From: Seminavis robusta
Lineage: Eukaryota > Bacillariophyta > Bacillariophyceae > Naviculales > Naviculaceae
Reading direction: 5' to 3'
Length of the DNA: 39,617 nt
NCBI GenBank assembly: GCA_903772945.1
Contig: CAICTM010001027.1
Location: 1-39,617 of the forward strand
Part shown: positions 11,971 through 23,014 of the stretch, piece after piece
Layout: each line of letters starts with the position of its first letter
Position numbering within the stretch: position 1 is the first letter of the stretch
Notes under the pieces: generated by a model
The model's input: only the letters and a program-made list of their open reading frames with translations
What the model was told of the DNA's origin: nothing
Databases searched by the model: none
Translations under genes and position numbers: made by a program

Positions 11971-12614
11971 ATGGAATGCGGGATGGCTACCGTACCTGAT
12001 CGAGGAGCGCCCGTTGTCGCAGAAGAATGTGTATGAATGTTAACGCTAGCATCTTTAATAAAATCATAATAGCGCCAGACTTAAAAAAACGAAAATGAAA
12101 TTAGTAGGTTCTACGATGTATCGCCTTCCCTTTTACTAGTACATGTAGCCAACAGAGTTCTTGAAAACTGGTGCATCGTTGTTTTTACCGACGCTACCAT
12201 AATATGTAGAAAGAAAGACGGCGTACCGGTGGTACCGTGGCATTGGTCTTTCTTTAGAAAGCTTCCATCCGCACAATAGCTGGTTGCTAGCTAGTGGAAG
12301 GAACAGTTGGGCAGCACGACATACCGGCACCGGTAGGTACCTCTCGCATTACATGTATACGGCTGCCACAGCTCATATCGGTAGCAAGGAGCAAGGGGGA
12401 GCAAATGCTTTTTCTTGGCCGTTCCTTTTTCTTTCGGGTCGTCGTGATTCGTGCTTGAAAGGTCATTGTGCCTCGAATCGAAGACGAAAATCTTTTGTTT
12501 GTATCCGGCGGGTTGCGGGTTGCAGTGCCACTTCGAGCACATACATGATCGGGACGAAGAAGTTGCTGTGATACTTTTCCCCTACCCATAGCCAATATAA
12601 TTGATCAAAACAAG
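11971..12614. other. Spacer between acidic-protein and nucleotide-sugar transporter genes
   Basis: No gene is supported. The 5' end holds the 3' UTR of the acidic-protein gene. The 3' part holds the presumed promoter of the transporter, including GCCAATATAATTG, a CCAAT-box-like and TATA-like run about 25 bases before its ATG. Two GGTACCGG/CACCGGTAGGTACC palindromic patches lie at about 12222-12240 and 12325-12342. ORFs on the minus strand at 12287-12765 are shadows without family resemblance. Confidence 0.4.
12057..12062 (+). terminator. AATAAA polyadenylation signal
   Basis: A canonical AATAAA lies 86 bases after the stop of the acidic-protein gene, in an A/T-rich context. The assignment is by motif and distance. 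Confidence 0.5.
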
Positions 12615-14083
12615 ATGAGCGACCAAGAAGAAGGAGCCGACTTGCAAGACGTGGAAGTGAGCAGCCCTGCAGGAGGCGAAGAAGAGCAACTGATTCCTTC
12701 CAATACGGGCGGAGACAAGAGTGCCGCGAAGCTTCGTTCCAAGCGGACTCCTGGCAAGACAGCATCGGCTACCAAGAAGAAGAAGGCCAGTAGTAAGAGC
12801 AGCAGCAATAAAGAGGACGATGACAGCACATCCAAAGCTATCAAGTATGCCGCTCTTCTGCTCTTGGTAGCTCAGATGGTTGGATTGGTCTTGCTGATGC
12901 GATATTCTCGAACGCTGCCGCGAGAACCAGGGCAGCCCCTCTATCTGGCATCGACGGCTGTCTTTATCATGGAAATGATGAAATTCTTGATTTGCTGCGT
13001 CGTCATCGCCTACCAATCTGGTGGAGATTTGATTGGAGAACTTAATCGACATGTCATTGAATCACCCATGGAGGTTGCCAAGCTCTGTGTCCCCTCGCTG
13101 CTTTACTGTGTACAAAACAATCTGCTCTATTTCGCACTGACCAATCTCGATGCGGCGACCTACCAAGTTTGTTATCAGCTGAAAATCCTGACTACGGCGT
13201 TATTTAGTGCTGTCTTGCTGCAGGTAAGAAAGAGAAACGAAAATGGTTCCGCAAAAATTGACATGACGAGACCCTGCTGGATACTCAACATTCTCCTACC
13301 CCCGTTTCTGTTTCTGTTCACCACTAGAGAACCTTTTCTGCGCGAAAATGGATTTCATTGGTGATCCTCACTATTGGGGTTGCCATTGTGCAAATTTCGG
13401 GATCGGGGGATCATCACAAAGAGGATGACGCCGAAAAGGCACAACACAATCGATTCATTGGCTTGGTAGCTGTTCTTTGTGCTGCTGTAAGTTACTTTGG
13501 CTGCTTTTTGAGTAAACACTGCCTTTTTGTCTTTAACATATACTCCTGGGCCCAACAAATACATGACGACGAATGAATCCAATAAATCGGTATCACGACG
13601 AAAATCAAAACGACAACAATTGCAACACAGTGTACATCAGGGTTTTCGGGTGTCTATTTTGAGAAAATCCTCAAAGGAAGCACCACTTCTCTGTGGCTAC
13701 GAAACGTACAAATGGGATTGCCATCCATCCTTATTGCGCTCATCACTGTCTATGCCAAGGACGCCAAAGCCATTGCGGAACATGGCTTTTTGGGAGGATA
13801 TTCTCCCATTGTGTGGACCGTCGTGACCGTGCAAGCCGCTGGTGGCTTGATTGTTGCCGTGGTCGTCAAATATGCCGACAACGTTTTGAAAGTATTCGCG
13901 ACGAGTTTTAGTATCGTCGTATCATGCATCATCACGGCCGTCCTCTTTGACTTTCGGCCATCCTTCAGGTTTGTAGTGGGGGCAACACTGGTTGTGGTCG
14001 CGACTGTAATGTACTCCGCACCCGAGAAGAAACGAAAACGCAAACCACTCCTGCCGACAACTCAGAAAATTAACAAATACTAG
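12615..14083 (+). CDS. Nucleotide-sugar transporter, SLC35A (CMP-sialate/UDP-galactose) type
   Basis: There are three exons, 12615-13223, 13328-13486 and 13631-14083, all joined in phase 0; the protein is 406 aa. A hydrophilic N-terminal tail of about 75 residues, rich in Lys and Ser, faces the cytosol. Ten or so membrane segments follow. Family hallmarks are PSLLYCVQNNLLYFALTNLD, ATYQVCYQLKILTTALFS, then CTSGFSGVYFEKILK, SLWLRNVQMGLPS, and YADNVLKVFATSFSIVVSC near the end. The C-terminus is Lys-rich (EKKRKRKP). Such proteins exchange a cytosolic nucleotide-sugar for the nucleoside monophosphate across the Golgi membrane. The exact sugar cannot be told from sequence; UDP-galactose or UDP-GlcNAc are as likely as CMP-sialate. 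The stop is 171 bases from that of the convergent glutamate-cysteine ligase gene. Confidence 0.94.
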
Positions 14084-14156
14084 CATGCTACTTCGGAACT
14101 AGCTAAGCTTTAGTGGGAAATACGTCAAGCAAAAGTTTGGCTGCATTTGCCCTTAC

Positions 14157-14170
14157 TTTATTTATTTATT
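14157..14170 (-). terminator. AATAAATAAATAAA-type polyadenylation region
   Basis: Read on the minus strand, this is an overlapping AATAAA series about 85 bases after the stop of the glutamate-cysteine ligase gene. The plus strand of the same A/T block could also serve the convergent transporter gene. Confidence 0.45.
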
Positions 14171-14254
14171 GGACACCAAGCCTTGTGCACGCAATTCGGA
14201 ATTTGTATCTATCAACATGTTCAGAAAATCAACTAGAAAGGCCCCGGATATGAG

Positions 14255-17200
14255 CTAGCCTTTGGCAGAGAATGATTTGCGGTTGGTGTAGCGCTGCAGG
14301 AGCTGAAGAATGCGGTCGTTCTGCACCCGATTGGAGTCCAACTTGACATCGTATGCTCCTTCCTTGCTGATGGGCTCGATCTTGATGTCTCCAAGCAACT
14401 CGGGCACATGCAACTTGCCCTCGCCAATGTCCTTGCAAGCCGTCATGAGATCGTACCTATTCCATTCCAGACGAGGGGAGAACAAGCAAAATTAGCAACC
14501 AAGGCCAAACTACATGTATCAGCCGAGAAGCACATGACATGTAAGCAACTTACGCAATCTCGTCGCTGACAACAGAGTCGCCTTTGTAGGCTGGATGATT
14601 CCTCACATAGTTTCTCATCCAAGTGGCGGGTGTCACCAACTCTCCGGTTGCTCTCTGCTCGATGAAGTGAAGATACTTTGTAAGGCGTTCCAACGTAACC
14701 GAATCGCAGTTGATGTGGTCAAGGTATGCCAGCACGAGGGGAATGAGTCCGGGGTAGTAGTCGCCCTTGCCTCTCATGATCTCGGCAATCGTCATTTCCT
14801 CAAAGGCATTCTCCTCTTCGCTTCCCGGGGCACAAGGTGCCTGTCGGCGCTTAAGACTGACGCCATCCTCGGCAACTTCTTGGTTTGTGTGCGAGGAAGA
14901 ACCATTCAAGCCGTTTTCACCGTTCACGGCCCTGGAAAACATCGACGCGTACTTGACGCCGTATCCGTCGTCACCCTCCTCCAGTGGAGCAAGATGGCGG
15001 CGAAAGAAGAACTTGCCCTTTGCCGCTGCATTTCTGCTGTGAGCCCGTTGCATGTTGGCATCAACTCTACTCATGGGAATATAAAAGTTGAGATCGAATG
15101 TCAAAATGACACGAGTCAAAAGCACAATGAAAACTGTGAAAGCGGAGTTCTCAAAGTCCGTGAGCTGGATCTCCATACTGCGGAACTCGGTGCGCCAACC
15201 AATGTGAGGGTCGTTTGGACTGTTTCGAGGAGGAGGAGGCTTCCATCGTACGGATTGCCTGCAGAAAAAGTGGGCTCTCGTCAGCCACATCAAACAAGCA
15301 GATACCACAAGAAGACCCAGAGGTACCTTGGAACTTACCAATTGGTGCTCTGGATACTTTCAAAGTGCTCAGTCTGCAAGTCATCGTTCACTTCTTCGAC
15401 GGCGCCACTAAACACGACCAATGGGTCACGAATAAAGAGATGAGCAACATGCTGTGCCAGAGCGGGATCAATGCCCGCCTCACGAAGTTGCTGGTAGCTT
15501 TTCTCGTCAATGGGCACTGGAATGTCGTTGTAGATGTTCAAAACTCTGTTCGCAAGCCCGCTCTTCTTCTTGTATTCATCTTCGAGGTAAAGAGCCCCTT
15601 GATAAATGTAGGTGCTGATACTGTCGTATCGGCTCTTGTAGATTCGACGCGTTCCATCCTCGTTCAGACACTCGTACGGTGCGTTTGGATCATCGCGTCC
15701 ACGTTCTGCAGGCGTCCTGTCATCGACGCTTTCAGAAATAATACCCCAACGACAGTCGGTGTCCGCAATGCGACCCTTCAGCAATGGGGTGGAAGCCGTC
15801 AAAGCCATCATGATGGGAGCCAACACAGCCAGCTGATCATAAATGAAACGACTCTCCTCGACATCCTTCGCCTGGAAAGTGATCTGCAAGCAACAACATC
15901 CCATACCAAACGCCATGGCATCCATGTGAATTGCCGCTCTTACAGTTTCTTTGTTTCCATCTGGTTCTGCAATGGGTGTTGGCGCTGTCGGATGTTCGGC
16001 CACTGCTGTCGCGACGCCATCCAACTGAAGCTCACCGCCATCAAGAAGCGAAGTGACCTGATCCTTTGCTACGGCTTGTGTTCTGAACAAGGGAGTGCTG
16101 GATCCAATCCTTTTCATTTCTGTATTCGAAGGTTGCGCGCGTGAAGAAACTTTGTGAAGGAATTTGATCTTTGCGTCATCACTGTGCATGGGCAAATAGT
16201 ATCCATTCTGCAGTCGAATCCAGCCTGGACATGCACAGTACATAAAGCATCAGGATACACATGTTTCTGCCAAGTTCGGGCTGTGATCGCAGCAATACTT
16301 TAAAAACATCGTACCTGGTGTATTGGCAAGTTCGTATCCAACAACAATATCTCCATTTCGGGGCCAGTCAGCGTCAGGAACGATCACGCCAGGAGCACTT
16401 CGATAAAACAAGCCTCTGCAACCCTCGCACTGGACATCAACAAGCCACTTCTCCAATGTTGCCATGTCATTGCGGACGTCAGTTTCTTCGTCTTTGGAGG
16501 ATTTGGAGCATCCCACAACTAGTTTGTCCCTCCCATAAGCTTCCTGAGAGGCGTCGCCTTTTCCATACCTCCAAAGCTACCATGTCGAGAGCAACAGTGA
16601 AAAGAATAAAGGAGATGGAGACGCGAATTGATATATCAGATCCTCCTTTGCAACAGCAATCAATTTCCACGCGGCAGTGTTGTCGGAACTAACCTGTTGT
16701 GAGTCACTTCCACAGCATCCGTCGACATCTCCCGGAGGAGGTTCAAATTCAGCATATTCAGGTGTCTTTCGATCTCGAAAGAGAGGGACACGAATATTGA
16801 CGTTGGATCCTCGACGTTGACGGATATTGGCCGTTAAGGTTCCGAATCTAGGATGGGGATTGATGATTCCATCTCCAATGTATTCGCTTTCGGTGCGTGG
16901 TCCTCCCACGGGAACAGGCGGGACACTCCCGTCATCACCCATGGCTCCCAAGAGAGGAAAGCTGGAGACTGTGGGGGAAATTTCGTTTTCCTTCAATACG
17001 GTAAGGATGCGTTTTCGGCGCAATCGCATGTTTCTCTCCACGCGAAGCAAATCGGTAGTATATCCAGTGTATGGTCGATTGGGTGTTGCTTCCACCATCC
17101 AAGCACCATATTCGGGCACCCAGTTGCAACCTTCCACTATCTGCGAGTGTATGCCTTCCTTGCGATTTAATTCGTCCATGATCTGAATGAATGACGCAGA

Positions 17201-17595
17201 AAGAAAGAAAGATGAGATTATTGAATCCAAGATGACGATGATACCCATGCTTAACGATTGAATTAACGAAGCAAACGTACTTCTTTGGCCCTGAGGCTCA
17301 ATCTGATTTTCTTGCTTTCGGGGTCCAAATGAAAGACGCCATATTCGATTTCATCACCCCACAGCAGTTCGTCGCCCTTAAGATCCTTTACTCGATTGTA
17401 GGTCGAAATGAATTGTCGTACTCCTGCCTGGCGAATGTATTTCAGATCCTTCTTTGAATCACCCCAAGTTTTGGGGGTACCCACTTTGAGGAGACCTAAG
17501 AGCAACGGAAATCATGGAGAAGAAAGCTTCAGAAACATCACCACACGCAGTCATTCAGACAATGAATCGAATCACATTTTCCTTAGCTTACCCAT
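14255..17595 (-). CDS. GCLC: Glutamate-cysteine ligase with a large internal insertion
   Basis: There are seven exons on the minus strand: 17592-17595, 17281-17495, 16694-17182, 16315-16576, 15339-16224, 14554-15258 and 14255-14456. All introns are GT-AG and the phases agree, giving 920 aa. The enzyme makes gamma-glutamylcysteine, the first step to glutathione. Hallmarks of the eukaryotic family are the start MGLLKVGTPKTW, WGDEIEYGVF (metal/glutamate site), PEYGAWMVEATP, IRVPLFRD, HMDAMAFGMGCCCLQITFQ, DCRWGIISESVDDRT, LAQHVAHLFIRDP, FESIQSTNWQSVRWKPPP and MEIQLTDFENSAF. Animal and yeast enzymes have about 640-680 residues. The excess is mostly one block of about 200 residues (about 221-418) between the IRVPLFRD strand and HMDAMAF, carrying an SH3-like segment. 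The start codon is only four coding bases from the first intron. The frame is open upstream to ATGs at 17670 and 17679, which would add a hydrophobic leader. Confidence 0.95.
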
Positions 17596-17679
17596 CCTGA
17601 GTGTCAGGGATTCCACGCCGGAGCTTGAGAGCAACGCAAAAACGAAACAGAGCAAAAATTCTGAGATCATCACTTGCAT

Positions 17680-18069
17680 ACCATCATGCAAGGGCTGCAG
17701 CTTTGTCTTCGTCTGCCTTCCTCGTCTCTTCCAAGAGTGTGGGTTCCAACCTTTTGTGGTTGCTTCTCCATGAAGATCCTCGGTCGCCGATGATGGCCCC
17801 AATCACTTCTTTTCTGTTCGTGGGCTTGGGCTTGATCTTATTTGCGTCAGCTTTTGCGCGTTTCTTCATTCCTGTGCCAGTTCCCGTTCCCAGCCGAAGA
17901 AATGGGTCCATTGAGTCAAATCAGCGCTGACGTACTCTTAGCTTTTAGGAGAGCGCTGACAGAATGATTTGATTCAATTAAAAGCACGACTGAAAGATCC
18001 AACCTTTCTTCTTTCCCTCACAAAACAAAGGCACGACACCCCGGTCCGAGCTAGTACTGCATTCAGACA
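17680..18069. promoter_or_regulatory. Divergent promoter region, GCLC (-) and F-box-like gene (+)
   Basis: This 390-base head-to-head spacer holds no convincing gene. Open frames exist on both strands (17684-17911 minus, 17601-17930 plus) but carry only low-complexity residues. A CTGACGTAC (CRE-like) site lies near 17928. The GCLC 5' UTR probably occupies the left part. Confidence 0.4.
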
Positions 18070-19311
18070 ATGACGACAGAAGAACTCTTGGAAGCTACGT
18101 TGGATTCCTTGAGCCATGGCTGGCTCAGTGTGAAAGATCTATTTCAGTTGGGCGCCGTGTCGTGTCGGCTCAGGCTCGCCATCGACGACGAAGTCATCCA
18201 GAGATCCATTCGTACCGAGGTTGGTCTATTTTTGGGTACAAGCGAGGAGGCAGGTATCATTGCTCCTGTCCTTGGAGTACGAAAGGATTATCCAGAAAAT
18301 GCGGCATTCCGTATCATGCTGACGAAACGGATGCTTCGCGTGGATCATATGACGGTGGATCGCGTTCGAGGAATGGGAGAGTCAGTGGCTCGCTTCAAAC
18401 AGAAACTGCTGCAGGATCACAGACCGGGTGACGTCAATGACGACAGCGACAGTGGCGACTCTGGAGATGAGGAGGGCTCGCAAGTGCTTGCGGACGGGTG
18501 GAGTCGATGGGGATCCCCAACCTTTCTTGGCCTTCGCGGAGGATTTTTGGACTTGCGTTTCCACGAAATTTGTGGTGGAATTGGCCTCGTCTTCTCCCTG
18601 ACTACAGGTAAAGAATACAAACATTCCTTTCAAAGAGACTATTACTATGGTTACCTGGATGAGGAAGACCAAGAGCTTCACGTCGTGCTGTGTCAAGACG
18701 AGGTGCCTATCCGGGATGACAGAGACTTGCCATTCTCTTTCGTGCCCTATGACTATTATGAATTCACTCGTCAACAAAGTGACTTTCATTCAGCTATGGA
18801 TCAATGCCGCATACACTCAAGACCGGACTTTCGAAAAATGAGGGGGGCGGACGCAACACAATTGAGAGCTTACAAAGTGGAACTAAAACGACAATTTGAA
18901 ATTGATAGATTGACGATCGAGAAACAATACTGGGCCAAGCTGATGCACGTTAAGGAGGGCGACATGACTTTGGACATCATCGAAAAGTACGACTGCCGTT
19001 CGCGTCTTCGAGTCAGAGCTTGGCGTCCAATGAGTCAAGATGAGACTGACAAGCACAAAGTGTCAGCAATGATGGATTCCTCCTCTGTCTTTGCCTGGAC
19101 GTATTCGCATCCGTGGGAGCAGCTTCTTCGGAGAGCCAGTATGATTGTTGGCAGTAGAGACTACGGCTTTGAAAACATCAAACTGCAATCCTTGACAGAC
19201 GATCAGAGGCAGACTGCCACTGATTTCTTGGGCCCCGACAGGCGGCAGGTGGGGGTTGCGTTGGGACTTGACAAAACTCGTAATGTGTTTAGCCAGTCTC
19301 CATTCTTCTGA
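18070..19311 (+). CDS. F-box-like N-terminus, conserved-looking unknown protein
   Basis: This single exon codes 413 aa from ATG 18070 (GACAATGACG context). The first 45 residues (LLEATLDSLSHGWLSVKDLFQLGAVSCRLRLAID) have the helical Leu pattern of an F-box, with the usual Leu-Pro start missing, so this is a weak match. An acidic Asp/Ser linker lies at about 122-137. The middle (about 140-235) is rich in aromatic and Gly residues (LGLRGGFLDLRFHEICGG, RDYYYGYLDEED) and looks like a beta-rich fold, perhaps a SMI1/KNR4- or DUF-type substrate domain. A charged helix follows at about 270-310. I cannot name a family. It is tail-to-tail with the symporter gene. Confidence 0.8.
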   Translation: MTTEELLEATLDSLSHGWLSVKDLFQLGAVSCRLRLAIDDEVIQRSIRTEVGLFLGTSEEAGIIAPVLGVRKDYPENAAFRIMLTKRMLRVDHMTVDRVRGMGESVARFKQKLLQDHRPGDVNDDSDSGDSGDEEGSQVLADGWSRWGSPTFLGLRGGFLDLRFHEICGGIGLVFSLTTGKEYKHSFQRDYYYGYLDEEDQELHVVLCQDEVPIRDDRDLPFSFVPYDYYEFTRQQSDFHSAMDQCRIHSRPDFRKMRGADATQLRAYKVELKRQFEIDRLTIEKQYWAKLMHVKEGDMTLDIIEKYDCRSRLRVRAWRPMSQDETDKHKVSAMMDSSSVFAWTYSHPWEQLLRRASMIVGSRDYGFENIKLQSLTDDQRQTATDFLGPDRRQVGVALGLDKTRNVFSQSPFF

Positions 19312-19705
19312 ACCTTGGCTTGCACAGTGCCAGCACACAGACGGAGGTTGATTCGAATGATTCATTCCTACGGTCTGGTTCTGGCGAAGACTCACCATGA
19401 TGAACCACCATGCTACGGCACATGCGCCCGCCGAGCCAAACAGAAATCCTCGAAGACCGAGAGAATCAAAGTAAAATTGATTAGATCCTAGAGATCATTA
19501 AAATGCAAATACAAGGTACCCGGACATTTGTTTCGTCCCATTCAAAACGAGGATAGACCACAAGCTTAGCTAGCCAACCTTCAACAACAGGTTGATTGAA
19601 ACATTCAGTACTGTTTGTGTGATATGTATGAAAAATGTAGATTGGTGTCATCCATGAAAACAAAAGAAACGAGCCGCTTCCCTCACCAATAAAGGCATCC
19701 TCCTA
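19312..19705. other. Convergent 3' spacer
   Basis: This is 394 bases between the stops of the F-box-like gene (+) and the symporter (-). It is non-coding as far as I can see and probably holds both 3' UTRs. CTAGCTTAGCTAGC-like short palindromic words occur near 19562-19575. Confidence 0.4.
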
Positions 19706-22054
19706 TTAGGCTGAAACCTCGGAAATCTCATCCGACAGCTTTTCCGACATATCCTTCTTTGATCCGTCGATCATCTTCTCATTGACCTCACCTTCAACAA
19801 CTTCACCCTCCTCTTCTTCCTCTTCACCCAAGTCCTTGATGTAAGGAGTCATTCCTGGAAGGATAAACAAGGGGCCTCCGTTGAAGTGCTCAGCCGTTTG
19901 GACAAGCACAAACACCACAAACGACATAAGGAATGCAGCCAAAGAATCCACTCCGGTGTAATCCTCGAATCGTCGCTGGTCGCACATTTCGACTTCTGGG
20001 TCCCAAAGCACTTCAGTACTGTTGTCGAAAAACACGGGAAGGGCGGAACTGGCAGCCGATCCGTAGTCAAGGAACTCGTCATCTTTGTAAGGCAAAAGAA
20101 GAAATCCATCCTTGGGCAAGGTGAACTCCAAAATCACACGTGTCAGAATACCGGAAACACACGCTAGGAGTGCCGCGTTGGGACGAGGTGTTTTGGTGTA
20201 ATAGCAACCAAAGAGAGGAACCACGACCGTAGCAAGGACGATATCGAATGCGACAATAAGCAGGTATCCGGTGGAGCCGGCGGGGTGACCCGAGTCAAAA
20301 TAAGCTGCAATCAGTGTGGAACAAAGGGTCAACGGAATGGTAGCACCACGGGCCATGTTCAGAAGGTTATCGTTGGTGATCAAATTGGGGTACCACCCAT
20401 CCAACTGCCTCATGAGGTTATGGGAAAAGACGGTACCCATTGCAAGAATAGCTCCATCCGCCGTTGACATGGATGCTGCCACAATACCAAACAGACACCA
20501 GCCACCGAGGAAGGAGGGCGCTTCATGAGTCAAGAGTTTGATAAAGGCATTAGAATCCGGGACCCACATGGCACATGTTGGAAGGCCCAAAAGGGTGCTG
20601 CATGTGTCAGCTTCGAATTGTGCATGGACGGAATCAGGACCGTAATGGTTTCTGTACGTCAAATGAACAAAAAGATACCAAGATCAGCAATCAGTTTTTC
20701 CAAACAGCTCCTCCGATCGATCAAGACCAAGTCGACATTTACCTTGTAATGGCACCGAGGTAAGCAAAAGGTACACCAACAAAGAAAGTGAATAGTCCTC
20801 CGATGATGCATCCAAGTTGGGCGGTCCTGGGAGTCTTTGCAGCCATGCACCTAGCCTGGAAATCAAGAGCGGCAAGGTTACCAAATCCGAGAATGAAGAT
20901 AGTTGCCCAATTCCACATGATAGCATTGGGGAAGGGCGCCAAGGACAAGTGATCCGTCATTTGTCCCTGGAAGACTCTCTGGTCACCAAATGGGTACGCT
21001 CCGTTGTCTGCCGTGCAGTTGTCTGCACTGGGGCACCACTTATCGACGTTGTAGCAGCACGCATCCTCCACATTCAAACACGGAACACCTGCGTACATGT
21101 CACAAGCGCCACCGTCACCAAAGCCGTCAGGGTAAACGTACCCAGCAAAGCCAATGGACGGGGGCGGGGCTTTCGTTTCTTCATTGACAACCATGTAGTA
21201 GGCGCATGCGATACATCCCGACCAACCGATAATGGCCTGGAAGACATCTGTGTAGGCCACCGAGAACAAACCTCCACTGACAGTGTATGCCCAAATGATG
21301 GTGGAAGCCGTCCAGACTCCTGCTTCGGTGGACACACCCCAGAGGTAGCTGAAAATGGTTCCCATTCCGTAAAGATTTCCTGCCAGCAACATCATGAAGG
21401 AGATGATAGTGGCCAGCGAAACCAAAATTTCCACCACTTTGCCGTATCGCTTGGCTAGAATATCAGGCAAGGTCAAAACTCCGTGATAATCTTTGTTAAT
21501 GTGGCCGGCCAAGAAAACTCCATTCAGGATGAGAGAGAGACCCAATCCAATGGGGAGAACGGCGCCATCCCAAAAATGGTACTTGTAGGAAAGATCCACA
21601 TTTCCCAACAGCGCGTTGGAATCAATGGACTGAGCACCCAAGGTCATGGACACAATCCACAAGGGCAACGAACGACCGGCCACGAAGAAGTTCTCGGCTT
21701 TTCCTTGCACAAGGAAGAGGGTAGCCATACCAATCAAGAAAGAGACGGCGATGGCAGCGATAATGGCAACACTGAAGCCTGTACATACAAAATTTTTAAT
21801 GGGAAGAGAGCAAACAGATGGATGCATGAGACAAAGCAGACGTTGTAATTACAAGAACACACGACGGCAAACTCACCGACAGCAGGATCCGAGACAGGCT
21901 CAGGGCAGGGGATCGCGCAGACATCGTTCTGACAACAGGTTGGCTCCTCGACCCCAGACATGAATTCTGCGTTCAAGGCTTCATTGGACAAGCAGGTCTC
22001 CGTCGCCGTGGCAGGGACCAGAGCCGTCAAAAACAAAAGGAAGGACCGCATCAT
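19706..22054 (-). CDS. Sodium:solute symporter (SSS family) with cleavable-type leader
   Basis: There are three exons on the minus strand, 21877-22054, 20743-21778 and 19706-20651; the protein is 719 aa. The first 18 residues (MMRSFLLFLTALVPATA) look like a signal peptide. A Cys-rich outside segment (CCQNDVCAIPCPEP) follows, then 13 or so membrane helices. SSS hallmarks are FFVAGRSLPLWIVSMTLGAQ, LTLPDILAKRYGKV, WAYTVSGGLFSVAYTDVFQ, GFGNLAALDFQARCMAAK and GIVAASMSTADGAILAMGT (the sodium-site helix). An unusual Cys-rich extracellular loop (GACDMYAGVPCLN...CCYNVDKWCPSADNC) sits in the middle of exon 2. The C-terminal tail is acidic and probably cytosolic. It should couple Na+ or H+ entry to uptake of a small solute; urea, proline, choline and sugars are all possible, and the motifs do not decide. 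Confidence 0.93.
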
Positions 22055-22729
22055 GGTTACAAAATTTCAACTGCCTAGTAGCTAGGGAAAATCTGAAGCT
22101 GCTGCAATCAGAGGAATGGTTGCCGAGGAAGCTCCGAGGATCACTTTTTATGAGAGAATTCAAAGCGAAGGGAAACATACTCAGGTTGCCGGCAGGAGCG
22201 AGAACGTCTGTGAAACCCAGTTGAATATGTACTAGCTAGAGCATAGAAACATGCACAGTGAGAGGCTCCAGGTTGTTGTCTCCCAAAGATACATCACGCA
22301 GCTCATCACGCATACTAGCTAGTAGTAGTCTACCTTCAAAAGTTAGTTGACATCGCCGGTACTGAGATCCTTGGCAGCACTTTGAATCCGAGAATCGAAG
22401 CGGAAGTTTGGCAAGGTGCCTCATTTTTCTGTGCTTGTTTTCTTTTTTTCTCAAAGAAGGGCAGTAAGATTTTTGGTGAAGCGACTTAATGCTTTAAATA
22501 AATCGTGGAGAAAGAACTTACACATATCTTTTAAAAAATGAGTTCTCTGCTGAGTAGAATACATGCACCCTGAACTACTTTGTTTAAATACACACTTGAC
22601 GACTCTGAATGTATGAAGCTTCCAGGGGCAGCAGGGCAACTTAATGACAGAATTTGGGGCAAATTTAGCTAAATTTTAGAGTGATGGTTTAGCCAAGAAA
22701 CCAAAATAAGAAATATGGTGGTCTTAAAT
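22055..22729. other. Spacer upstream of the symporter gene
   Basis: No gene is seen. The region next to 22055 is the presumed symporter promoter and leader. Open frames on the minus strand (22236-22454, 22451-22639) show no recognisable protein. CTAGCTAGTAGTAG and ACTAGCTAGAGC words occur near 22230-22325. Confidence 0.35.
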
Positions 22730-23014
22730 TACTACGGATTCGGGAAGAACTGTCCTTTCCCATGCCCCGAAGCGGATTTCCCACCCTCTGAAGGAGATTT
22801 TCCTTCCCGGTACATTGGTTGTGTAGGTTTCTACGTGAGCCTTCGAATCAAATCTCGCGATCTTAAACTCTAACCTTAAGTACACTCCGAGTCGACACTG
22901 TCTCTTAAGTAAAGCTCAAGGGAAATTTGCTTGAGGACCTCGGAAATCGGCTTGAGAGGGTGGGAAATCAGCTTCGGAGCATGGAAAAGGACAGTTCTTC
23001 CCGAATCCGTAGTA
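22730..23014. mobile_element. 281-bp MITE with 62-bp terminal inverted repeats and TA duplication
   Basis: The left arm 22732-22793 and the right arm 22951-23012 are reverse complements with about four mismatches in 62 bases; both begin CTACGGATTCGGGAAGAACT. A TA dinucleotide flanks each end (22730-22731 and 23013-23014), as expected for Tc1/mariner-type insertion. The 157-base middle codes nothing, so this is a non-autonomous element. The arms extend imperfectly inward, so the whole element could fold into a long hairpin. The high arm identity suggests a fairly recent insertion. Confidence 0.87.

Noticed and set aside
15215..16144. 309-codon open frame on the plus strand
   Set aside because: It lies antisense to glutamate-cysteine ligase exon 5, whose family match is unambiguous; the antisense product resembles nothing. 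The same holds for 14595-15443.
17684..17911. 75-codon minus-strand frame (Pro/Gly/Lys-rich) as a separate gene
   Set aside because: It overlaps the presumed GCLC leader in a different frame and has no domain; at most an upstream open frame.
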